The notes under the pieces are model-generated. The model saw only the letters and a list, made by a program, of their open reading frames with translations. It had not been told where the DNA came from and ran no database searches. 64,000 bases of DNA from contig DKUJ01000023.1 of NCBI GenBank assembly GCA_002490635.1, forward strand, positions 5,947 to 69,946, in the 5' to 3' direction. The stretch comes from Porphyromonadaceae bacterium UBA7207 (lineage in GTDB: Bacteria; Bacteroidota; Bacteroidia; Bacteroidales; Muribaculaceae). This document shows, in pieces, positions 16,629 through 24,193 of this stretch; position 1 is the stretch's first letter; every line of letters starts with the position of its first letter. The position numbers and the translations under genes are program-made.

Positions 16629-17600
16629 TCAGTCCATGACGTGTCCGGCGTTCTCTGCCATCCGGATAATCTGGTCGTACTGCTCGGGGGTGAGATCGTA
16701 GAAATAATAGTTCACCGGGTTCTGCGGAGCTCCGCGGTGGCGCACCTCGTAGTGGAGGTGCGGGCCTGTGCTCTTGCCGGTGTTGCCTACGCGCCCTATG
16801 AGGTCACCACGGTGTACTTCCTGCCCCGGTTGCACTTCGATTCGCGACAAGTGGGCATAGCGGGTGAGGTAGTTGAAGCCGTGGTCGATTTCAATCAGGT
16901 TTCCATAAAGTCCCTGCCATGATGCCGTGGCCACGCGTCCGTCGGCGGTGGCATACACGGGTGTGCCTATCGGCGCGGAGAAGTCCATGCCTTCGTGGAA
17001 TTTGGTGGTGCCGTATATAGGGTCGTGGCGTACGCCGTAGCCGGAGGCCATGGCACGGAGAAAGCGCTCGGGGACAGGCTGTATGGCAGGAATGTGCGAT
17101 ATGCGCTGCTGCTGTCGCCGCGTTTCGCCGGCGAGGTAGTCGAAAGAGCTGCTCTGCGAGAAAATCATCTGGTCGAGGCGGTCGAGCTTGAGCGACAGCC
17201 CTTGCACAAGCCTGTGGTCGGCCATCGAGTCAAGACGGTCGTAGTTGCGCTGGCGTTCGAGTCCGGCATAGCGGGCGGCGTTGCCCATCGGCTCGGAGCC
17301 CATCATCACACGGTAGAAATTGTTGTCACGCTCGGCCATTTCCTCCATCACGGCTATGGCCTGGTCGGCGCGGCGGTCCAGAATATCCACTTGGGCGCGA
17401 AGTCGTTCGTTGTCGCGCCGCAGGCGCCGTTCACGCGGAAGTTCCACAACCGAGTATAGCAGAGCCACCACGGCAAGGGCGGCAAGCAGCGACATTATGC
17501 CGCGATGCAGCGCCATGGTTATGCGCCGGCGGCGGCTGGGGTACACACGCTCGTATTGCTCGGTGACACTGTTGTATCGGTAATAGACTTTTGTCGACAC
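16629..17600 (-). CDS. M23-family metallopeptidase (cell-wall endopeptidase-like)
   Basis: A 323-residue envelope protein: short cytoplasmic N terminus with a YPSRRRR stretch, one membrane anchor (about residues 28-50), a coiled-coil region (about 55-170) and a C-terminal LytM domain. The zinc motif is complete: HEGMDFSAPIGTP (His and Asp) and HLHYEV (His-x-His). It likely cleaves peptidoglycan cross-links or activates an amidase in the periplasm. Translation begins at a GTG. A minus-strand promoter lies at 17702-17732. The order MerR, M23, divergent alaS looks like a conserved Bacteroidales neighbourhood, from memory. Confidence 0.92.
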   Translation of the reverse strand: MSTKVYYRYNSVTEQYERVYPSRRRRITMALHRGIMSLLAALAVVALLYSVVELPRERRLRRDNERLRAQVDILDRRADQAIAVMEEMAERDNNFYRVMMGSEPMGNAARYAGLERQRNYDRLDSMADHRLVQGLSLKLDRLDQMIFSQSSSFDYLAGETRRQQQRISHIPAIQPVPERFLRAMASGYGVRHDPIYGTTKFHEGMDFSAPIGTPVYATADGRVATASWQGLYGNLIEIDHGFNYLTRYAHLSRIEVQPGQEVHRGDLIGRVGNTGKSTGPHLHYEVRHRGAPQNPVNYYFYDLTPEQYDQIIRMAENAGHVMD

Positions 17601-17655
17601 TGTGGAAAGGGTTTTCGCCGCCTTGCCGGAGCTTCGGAGTTCCGTGGAATGCTGA

Positions 17656-17687
17656 TTTGCATAACTGCGGATTTTCGACTAATTTTG
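17656..17687 (+). promoter_or_regulatory. Bacteroidota-type promoter for alaS
   Basis: TTTG (17656-17659), 20 bases, then TAATTTTG (17680-17687). A second -7-like box, TACTTTTG, occurs at 17711-17718. The alaS leader would be about 65-90 bases. Confidence 0.7.
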
Positions 17688-17701
17688 CGGCTGCTTCAGC
17701 G

Positions 17702-17732
17702 CAAAATTAATACTTTTGGGCCGCTTCTGCAA
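17702..17732 (-). promoter_or_regulatory. Bacteroidota-type promoter for the M23 peptidase
   Basis: On the minus strand TTG (17732-17730), 20 bases, then TAATTTTG (17709-17702). It lies inside the leader of alaS, so the two transcripts diverge with overlapping 5' regions. Confidence 0.65.
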
Positions 17733-17782
17733 CCGCGAAAAGGCCCATTCTTGGTTTAAAAAACTCCTCACTACGCGATATT

Positions 17783-20416
17783 ATGCTTACAGCTAAGGAA
17801 ATACGCCAGTCGTTCAAAGATTTTTTCGCTTCAAAAGACCACCATATCGTGCCGTCGGCGCCGATGGTAATCAAGGACGACCCCACCCTGATGTTCACCA
17901 ATGCCGGTATGAACCAGTTCAAGGACATTATTCTGGGTCAGAAAGCGCCATCGTGGAAGCGTGTTGCCGACTCGCAGAAGTGCCTGCGAGTAAGCGGTAA
18001 GCACAACGACCTTGAAGAGGTGGGGCACGATACCTACCACCACACTATGTTCGAGATGCTCGGAAACTGGTCCTTCGGCGACTACTTCAAGGAAAAGGCC
18101 ATCGATATGGCCTGGGAATATCTTGTCGAAGTTCTCGGGCTGAATCCCGAACGCCTGTATGCCACAGTATTCGAGGGCGCTTCCTCCGAAGGACTCGAGC
18201 GCGACGACGAGGCAGCAGGAATATGGAGCCGCCACCTGCCGCAAAGCCATATCCTCAACGGAAACAAGCACGATAACTTCTGGGAAATGGGCGATACCGG
18301 TCCTTGCGGTCCCTGCTCCGAGATTCATATCGACCTTCGCTCCGAAGCCGAGCGCCAGCAGATCGACGGCGCCGAACTTGTCAATAAGGATCATCCGCAG
18401 GTGATAGAAATCTGGAATCTGGTGTTCATGCAGTACAACCGCTGTGCCGACGGTTCTCTGAAAGCGCTTCCGGCTAAGGTTATCGACACAGGCATGGGCT
18501 TCGAACGCCTCTGCATGGCGCTTCAGGGCAAGACTTCAAACTACGATACCGACGTATTCACTCCGCTGATCGACAAAATAGCCCAGCTCTCCGACAAGAA
18601 ATATGGTGCCGACAACGCCACCGACGTCGCTATGCGCGTAATCGCCGACCACGTCCGCACGATAGCCTTCTCCATAGCCGATTCCCAGCTTCCCGGAAAT
18701 GCGAAAGCCGGATATGTGATTCGCCGCATTCTGCGCAGGGCCGTGCGTTATGCGTATTCTTTCCTGGGGCAGAAACAGGCCTTCATGTATCGCCTTGTCG
18801 ACACTCTGATAGATAGCATGGGCGATGCATATCCCGAACTGCCTGCGCAGAGGGAGCTCATCATGAGAGTAATCAAGGAGGAGGAGGACGCATTCCTGCG
18901 CACTCTCGAAAACGGTATCCGGCTCCTCGAAGGTGCCTGCGCCGCAGCCCGCGACCAGGGCAGCACCGTGTTCCCCGGCGACAAGGCGTTCACCCTCTAC
19001 GACACCTACGGATTCCCGCTGGACCTTACTATGCTTATCGTTAAGGATTACGGCATGACCGTCGACCAGGAAGGCTTCGACCGCGAAATGGCACAGCAGA
19101 AACAGCGTGCCCGTGCCGCGGCAGCCATCGAGGCCGGCGACTGGGTGATTCTGGCTGAAGGAGAGCAGCAGTTCACAGGCTACGACAGTGTTGCCGAGCA
19201 GGCAAGAATCCTGCGCTACAGGCATGTGAAACAGAAAAACCGCCAGTTCTACCAGCTTATTCTCGACCGCACTCCCTTCTACGGCGAGATGGGCGGCCAG
19301 GTCGGCGACACCGGAACGCTTACCGACATCGCCACCGGCGAAAGCATCGCAATCAGCGACACCAAGCGCGAGAATGGCGTGGCTGTGCACATCACCGACA
19401 AACTGCCTGCAAATCCCGAGGCACTGTTCGACGCCCGAATCAATGTCGCCCGTCGCAGGGCCATCGAGGCCAACCACAGCGCCACCCACCTTCTGCACCA
19501 GGCTCTGCGCCAGGTGCTGGGAACACATGTGGAACAGAAAGGCTCGTTTGTGAGCGACCAGGTGCTGCGTTTCGACTTCTCGCATTTCCAGAAGCTCACT
19601 CCCGAACAGATTTCGCAGGTGGAACGTCTTGCCAACAGCAATGTGCGCCAGGCAGTTGCCCGCGACGAACACCGCGACCTGCCTATCGACCAGGCCAGAG
19701 AGATGGGCGCCATGGCTCTGTTCGGCGAGAAATACGGCGATAAAGTCCGTGTTATCCGCTATGGTGATTCCGTGGAACTCTGTGGCGGCACGCATGTTGC
19801 CAATACCGGAAACATCGGCATGATTAAGATTGTGGGCGAAAGCAGTGTGGCCGCCGGCATCCGACGCATCGAGGCGATTACCGGCGAAACTGTCGAGGAT
19901 GCCGTACAGAAGGCAGAAGAGACACTTAGAGCCGTCGGGGCGATGTTCAACAACGTTCCCGATCTCTTGGGTGCCGTGAGGAAGTTCATAAACGAGAATG
20001 CCGAACTGAAGCATCAGATTGAAGAGCATATGGCCGAACGTGCCCGTGAGCGTGCCCGCCAGCTTGTCGACCGTGCCACACACACCGCCGCCGGCACTTC
20101 CGTAATTACCATGGAAGGTATCTGTCTCCCGGAAATGGTCAAGAACATCGCTTTTGCCGTGCGCAGCCTTTCGCCCAAGGCAACGGCTTTCTGTGCTGCC
20201 ACAGTGGATCCTTCAGGCAAGCCGCTGCTTACAGTGGCTCTCACCGACGATATCGCCGCCGCAGGAGCCAATGCCGGAGCCATCGTGCGTCTGGCTGCAA
20301 AGGAAATCAAAGGCGGAGGCGGCGGTCAGCCCGGATTCGCACAGGCCGGAGGTAAAGATGCGCAAGGAATTAATTCCGCAGCCGCGGTAATGCGAGGGGA
20401 ACTCGAAAAATTCTGA
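17783..20416 (+). CDS. alaS: Alanyl-tRNA synthetase
   Basis: An 877-residue class II synthetase of full length. The catalytic domain opens with the expected RQSFKDFFASKDHHIVPSAPM and contains SQKCLRVSGKHND; the editing domain carries the zinc/editing histidines in HSATHLLHQAL and the cysteine motif CGGTHVANTGNIG; the C-terminal DHHA1 part ends with GGGGGQPGFAQAGG. It charges tRNA-Ala and clears Ser- and Gly-tRNA-Ala. It is the first gene of a plus-strand run; queD begins 11 bases after the stop. Confidence 0.98.
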   Translation: MLTAKEIRQSFKDFFASKDHHIVPSAPMVIKDDPTLMFTNAGMNQFKDIILGQKAPSWKRVADSQKCLRVSGKHNDLEEVGHDTYHHTMFEMLGNWSFGDYFKEKAIDMAWEYLVEVLGLNPERLYATVFEGASSEGLERDDEAAGIWSRHLPQSHILNGNKHDNFWEMGDTGPCGPCSEIHIDLRSEAERQQIDGAELVNKDHPQVIEIWNLVFMQYNRCADGSLKALPAKVIDTGMGFERLCMALQGKTSNYDTDVFTPLIDKIAQLSDKKYGADNATDVAMRVIADHVRTIAFSIADSQLPGNAKAGYVIRRILRRAVRYAYSFLGQKQAFMYRLVDTLIDSMGDAYPELPAQRELIMRVIKEEEDAFLRTLENGIRLLEGACAAARDQGSTVFPGDKAFTLYDTYGFPLDLTMLIVKDYGMTVDQEGFDREMAQQKQRARAAAAIEAGDWVILAEGEQQFTGYDSVAEQARILRYRHVKQKNRQFYQLILDRTPFYGEMGGQVGDTGTLTDIATGESIAISDTKRENGVAVHITDKLPANPEALFDARINVARRRAIEANHSATHLLHQALRQVLGTHVEQKGSFVSDQVLRFDFSHFQKLTPEQISQVERLANSNVRQAVARDEHRDLPIDQAREMGAMALFGEKYGDKVRVIRYGDSVELCGGTHVANTGNIGMIKIVGESSVAAGIRRIEAITGETVEDAVQKAEETLRAVGAMFNNVPDLLGAVRKFINENAELKHQIEEHMAERARERARQLVDRATHTAAGTSVITMEGICLPEMVKNIAFAVRSLSPKATAFCAATVDPSGKPLLTVALTDDIAAAGANAGAIVRLAAKEIKGGGGGQPGFAQAGGKDAQGINSAAAVMRGELEKF

Positions 20417-20427
20417 CAGCGGGAACC

Positions 20428-20760
20428 ATGTATTTTGTCACCAAACGACTGGAAATATCGGCGGCACACCGCCTCGAACTCGACTATCCCAGCAAATGCA
20501 CATCGCTGCACGGCCACAACTGGATTGTGACCGTGCACTGCCGGAGCAAGGAGCTGAACGCGAACGGCATGGTTACTGACTTTACTGAAATCAAGGAACT
20601 TGTGGCCGGCAAATTCGACCATAAGGTGCTTAACGATACCGTGGACTTCAACCCCACGGCTGAAAATCTCGCCAGATATCTTTGCGAGAATATCGCCAAC
20701 TGTTTCAGGGTGGATGTTCAGGAAAGCGAAGGAAATGTGGCAAGCTATTGTATCGACTGA
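20428..20760 (+). CDS. queD: 6-carboxy-5,6,7,8-tetrahydropterin synthase (QueD-type)
   Basis: A 110-residue protein of the PTPS/QueD family. The zinc ligands are His14, His28 and His30 (AAHRLEL and LHGHNW), the catalytic cysteine is Cys24 four residues before HGH, and the later FDHKVLND and ESEGN segments complete the active site. It makes the carboxypterin used by QueE. The neighbouring queE starts 3 bases after its stop, which supports the queuosine-precursor assignment over a folate or biopterin role. Confidence 0.94.
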   Translation: MYFVTKRLEISAAHRLELDYPSKCTSLHGHNWIVTVHCRSKELNANGMVTDFTEIKELVAGKFDHKVLNDTVDFNPTAENLARYLCENIANCFRVDVQESEGNVASYCID

Positions 20761-20763
20761 GAA

Positions 20764-21324
20764 ATGGTTCCCGACAAACAATACGCAGTAAACGAGATTT
20801 TCTATTCGCTTCAGGGCGAAGGTTGGCACACCGGAACTCCTGCCGTGTTTCTGCGCTTCAGCGGCTGCAACCGCAAATGCCCGTTCTGCGACACCGACTT
20901 CAGCCATGCCACGATGATGGATGCCCGGGAGATAGCCTGTGCATGCGCCGCATTTCCGGCGCGGCATCTGGTGGTCACAGGTGGCGAGCCTCTGCTGCAG
21001 CTCGACAGCGCGTTGCTGAGGGTGCTGAAGGCATCCGGCTTTTTTGTGCAGGTGGAGACAAACGGCTCATTGCCCGTGCCGCCCGAGGTGGACTGGGTCA
21101 CATGCTCGCCCAAAGAGCCGCCATATGCCGTCGACCGCGTCGACGAGCTCAAAATCGTTTTTCAGAACCAGGATGTGGAGAGTGTGGCAGGACTGTTCGA
21201 GACTCCGCGGAGGTTCCTCCAGCCATGTTCCGGTTCAAATGTGGAAGAAACGATAGCTTATATCCTTGAGCATCCGCACTGGCGCCTGTCGCTTCAGACA
21301 CACCGTTTCATAGGAATACGATGA
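20764..21324 (+). CDS. queE: 7-carboxy-7-deazaguanine synthase
   Basis: A 186-residue radical SAM enzyme, shorter than many radical SAM proteins as is usual for QueE. The cluster cysteines are Cys35, Cys39 and Cys42 in SGCNRKCPFC, and the TGGEPLLQ motif binds S-adenosylmethionine. It contracts the pterin ring to the 7-deazaguanine core of queuosine. Its 3' end overlaps the next gene by 4 bases. queC and queF are not in the window. Confidence 0.95.
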   Translation: MVPDKQYAVNEIFYSLQGEGWHTGTPAVFLRFSGCNRKCPFCDTDFSHATMMDAREIACACAAFPARHLVVTGGEPLLQLDSALLRVLKASGFFVQVETNGSLPVPPEVDWVTCSPKEPPYAVDRVDELKIVFQNQDVESVAGLFETPRRFLQPCSGSNVEETIAYILEHPHWRLSLQTHRFIGIR

Positions 21325-22520
21325 CCCGCCTGCTCGCTGCTCTGATGCTTTTGCTGGCGGCATTGCCTTTGCCGGCGGCGATGTTGCCGGCGGCAGCCGA
21401 CACGGCGGTGTATTTTGTGAGCGTTTTTCCCGGCAGGAATGTATATGAGCTCGAGGGCCACAGCGCTCTGGCAGTGGTGCTCCCCGACGGCCGTTCGGCG
21501 GCGTTCAATTACGGTGTGTTCGATTTCGACTCGCCCAATTTCCTCTGGCGATTCGTAAAAGGAGAAACCGACTATATGGCAGCGGCGATGCCACTCGACT
21601 TTTTTCTGCGGAGCTATGAGGCGGAAGGACGGAGGGTGGAAGCTCTCAGGCTGGATATGACAGCCGAACAGAAGCGCCGGCTGCTGCTTAATCTCAATCA
21701 CGATGTTCACCCTGCCTACCGCACCTATCGCTACAACTATGTGCTGGACAACTGCGCCACCCGTCCGCTGGCGGCTGTGGAGCGCAGCTTGGGCGACACC
21801 ATAAGACTCGCGCCCGCACCTTTCGAAAGCAACAGCATGCCCGGAATCACTTTCCGCAACATAATGCGCCATTACCATTCCAACTATCCGTGGTATCAGT
21901 TCGGTATCGATCTGGCGCTCGGTTCGGGAATCGACCGGAGTATAAGCCGTCGTATGTGCGCGTTCGCTCCCGCCGAACTGGCCAGAATGCTGCCGTTGGC
22001 AACTGTGGCGGGCCGGCCGCTTGCCGATTCCCTCATCGTTGTCACTCCCTTTGCTCCCGATGCTGCAGTCGAAGCGCCCACGCCGTGGTATGCCACGCCT
22101 TTGGCGGCGGCAATCGCACTTTTTGTCCTCACGGTTGTTATAACTGTGCGCGACATCCGTCGTTGCAGAGTGTCAAAGCTGTTCGATTCATCACTGTTCG
22201 GAATTTTCGGTCTGGCCGGCTTGTTGCTGACATTCCTCATATTTGTATCGGTGCATGAGGCCACCTCTCCCAACTGGCTGTATGCGTGGCTGAATCCTTT
22301 CTGCCTGGTGGCTGCGGTACTGGTATGGATTAAAAGGGCTGAAAAGGCGCTCGTTTGTTATCATTTTATTAACTTTGCGGTATTGATAGCCCTCGCAGTG
22401 GCCTGGCCATGGCTCCGGCAAAGCGCGAATGTCGCGTTCATACCGCTGGCAGCCGCCGACCTTCTGCGTTCGGGCTTGTATCTATATCTATATAAAAGAA
22501 ATTGTCATCCAATAAAATAA
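21321..22520 (+). CDS. DUF4105-domain membrane protein
   Basis: A 399-residue protein with a signal peptide or N-terminal anchor (residues about 1-25), a periplasmic DUF4105 domain (about 30-240) and four hydrophobic segments in the C-terminal part. The domain resembles the permuted papain-like N-terminal region of the Lnb family: a histidine in ELEGHSALAV and a cysteine in VLDNCATRPL could form a catalytic pair. Activity and substrate are unknown. It overlaps queE by 4 bases and its end overlaps the putative TTG start of the next gene by 19 bases. Confidence 0.82.
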   Translation: MTRLLAALMLLLAALPLPAAMLPAAADTAVYFVSVFPGRNVYELEGHSALAVVLPDGRSAAFNYGVFDFDSPNFLWRFVKGETDYMAAAMPLDFFLRSYEAEGRRVEALRLDMTAEQKRRLLLNLNHDVHPAYRTYRYNYVLDNCATRPLAAVERSLGDTIRLAPAPFESNSMPGITFRNIMRHYHSNYPWYQFGIDLALGSGIDRSISRRMCAFAPAELARMLPLATVAGRPLADSLIVVTPFAPDAAVEAPTPWYATPLAAAIALFVLTVVITVRDIRRCRVSKLFDSSLFGIFGLAGLLLTFLIFVSVHEATSPNWLYAWLNPFCLVAAVLVWIKRAEKALVCYHFINFAVLIALAVAWPWLRQSANVAFIPLAAADLLRSGLYLYLYKRNCHPIK

Positions 22521-24136
22521 CACATCGCTCAGGGCTGTTTCAGGGCTTGCTCCTGGGACTTGCCGCCGCAACGGCGCCAATGCAGGCGTCGGCGCAGACA
22601 GCGCAGGCTCCGCAGATCAAGCTGCTGCTGGGAATTGTCGTGGAAGGACTCGACGACGGTTCCCTGGAGATGTTGCGCGAAAGCTTTGGCGAGGGTGGCT
22701 TCCGCTACCTTTACCGGAACGGTGTGTACCTGCCGCAGGCCGATTTCGGAACGCAACTCGATGCCACTTCCGCTACGGCTTTGCTGGTGAGCGGAGCGCA
22801 GCCGGCTCTGAATGGGGTCGATGCCGAATCGCATTTCGACCGTGACCGGCTCCTGCCTGTCCATGTCTATGCCGACAAGGAAGCCATGGGCAACTTCACC
22901 ACAGCGGCCTATTCGCCTTCGGCGCTGAAGGTGAGCACAATCACCGACGAGCTTCTTATCGCAGGCGCAGGAATAAACTCCGCTTACTCCGTGGCCGTGG
23001 AGCCCGGAGCTGCAATAGCGCTTGCGGGACACAGCGGCAACGTGGCCTTGTGGCTCGACAGGGCTACAGGTAACTGGGCATCTTCGACATACTACCGCGA
23101 TATGCCCGCGGCTATCGCCAGCCGCAACCGCACACGGCCGCTTGTGGCCAGGCTCGACACCGCCAGCTGGGCGCCTCTGGAGGACCCCGGCAAATATGTG
23201 GGACTGCCCGAGCATCTTTCGCGCTATGCTTTCCGCTACGTGTTTCCGCGTTCCGACAGCCGGCGGATAGAAAAATTCGCCGCCTCGCCGTTGGCGAACA
23301 GCGAAGTTACCGCAGTGGCAACCGAACTTCTGAACGCAAGCCGCGTCGGAAGTGCCGAGGAGGGCATTGATGCCCTGCAGCTTGGGTACTCCCTGGTGAC
23401 ATATCCCTACGGGCGCAGCGCCGACCGGAGGCTCGAGCAGCAGGACGCCTATCTGCGCCTGGACCGCAATATTGAACAGCTCTTCAATGCCATAGACCGA
23501 ACCGTCGGTCTCGACCACACCCTGATATATCTCGCCGGTACTCCGGCACCGCCGCAGACACCCCGCGACGACCCTAAATGGAGGGTTCCGGCAGGTGAGT
23601 TCTCGACACGCCGCGCAGCCTCGCTGCTCAACATATATCTTATGGCTATCCATGGAAACGGTGACTACGTGGCCGGATTCCATGGCGGCAGACTATACCT
23701 CAACCAGCGCCTGCTGAAGGAGCGGAACCTCGACATCGAGGCTGTGAGCAGCGATGCCGCAGCATTTCTGCGCCGTATGACAGGTGTGGACCGTGCATAT
23801 ACAGCCGGCGACATCGCCGCAGGACGGGCCGGAGAAAATGCCATGAGCCTGCGGCGCAACACCTTCATGCCCACGGCTCCTGAAGTGACACTGGTGGTCG
23901 CTCCAGGTTTTGAGATTGTCGACGATTTCGAAAGCCCAGGCACCGGAGCCGACACTCCGCGTTACACAAGACGCGCGGGAAGTTCTGCGGCCCCGTTTTT
24001 CATTGTAGCTCCGCAGCTGGAAGCCCGCCGCATCGACGTCCCCGCCGACGCGCGTGCCATAGCACCTACAGTGGCCCGCGTGCTAAGGATACGCTCGCCC
24101 AATGGCGCCGAGACCATGCCGATAAGTCTCCGCTGA
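22502..24136 (+). CDS. PafA-like alkaline phosphatase superfamily protein, metal ligands lost (predicted pseudoenzyme)
   Basis: A 544-residue exported protein whose overall layout follows PafA-type nucleotide pyrophosphatase/phosphodiesterases: GIVVEGLDD at residues 44-52, FGEGGFRYLYRNGVYLPQA, a TG-like VSGAQPALNGV, the AGHSGNVALWLD and TGNWASSTYYRD segments, DAYLRLD and a C-terminal IAPTVARVLRI. The catalytic residues are missing: Glu48 replaces the first aspartate; the usual D-x-x-x-H in the yvGH region reads TYPYGRSAD; the DHG metal motif reads AGTPAP; the C-terminal T-H is absent. The likely start is a TTG at 22502, since the first ATG (residue 27) would cut into the signal peptide. It may bind a ligand or partner without cleaving it; that is inference. 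Confidence 0.75.
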   Translation: MSSNKITHRSGLFQGLLLGLAAATAPMQASAQTAQAPQIKLLLGIVVEGLDDGSLEMLRESFGEGGFRYLYRNGVYLPQADFGTQLDATSATALLVSGAQPALNGVDAESHFDRDRLLPVHVYADKEAMGNFTTAAYSPSALKVSTITDELLIAGAGINSAYSVAVEPGAAIALAGHSGNVALWLDRATGNWASSTYYRDMPAAIASRNRTRPLVARLDTASWAPLEDPGKYVGLPEHLSRYAFRYVFPRSDSRRIEKFAASPLANSEVTAVATELLNASRVGSAEEGIDALQLGYSLVTYPYGRSADRRLEQQDAYLRLDRNIEQLFNAIDRTVGLDHTLIYLAGTPAPPQTPRDDPKWRVPAGEFSTRRAASLLNIYLMAIHGNGDYVAGFHGGRLYLNQRLLKERNLDIEAVSSDAAAFLRRMTGVDRAYTAGDIAAGRAGENAMSLRRNTFMPTAPEVTLVVAPGFEIVDDFESPGTGADTPRYTRRAGSSAAPFFIVAPQLEARRIDVPADARAIAPTVARVLRIRSPNGAETMPISLR

Positions 24137-24193
24137 GCCACAAAAGGCTGGAGAGTGTATTCTCACATAATAAGAAAAAAAGACCACAACATA

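Noticed and set aside
18536..20083. Minus-strand open frame of about 500 codons inside alaS
   Set aside because: alaS is complete and conserved; the antisense frame has no start signal or domain.
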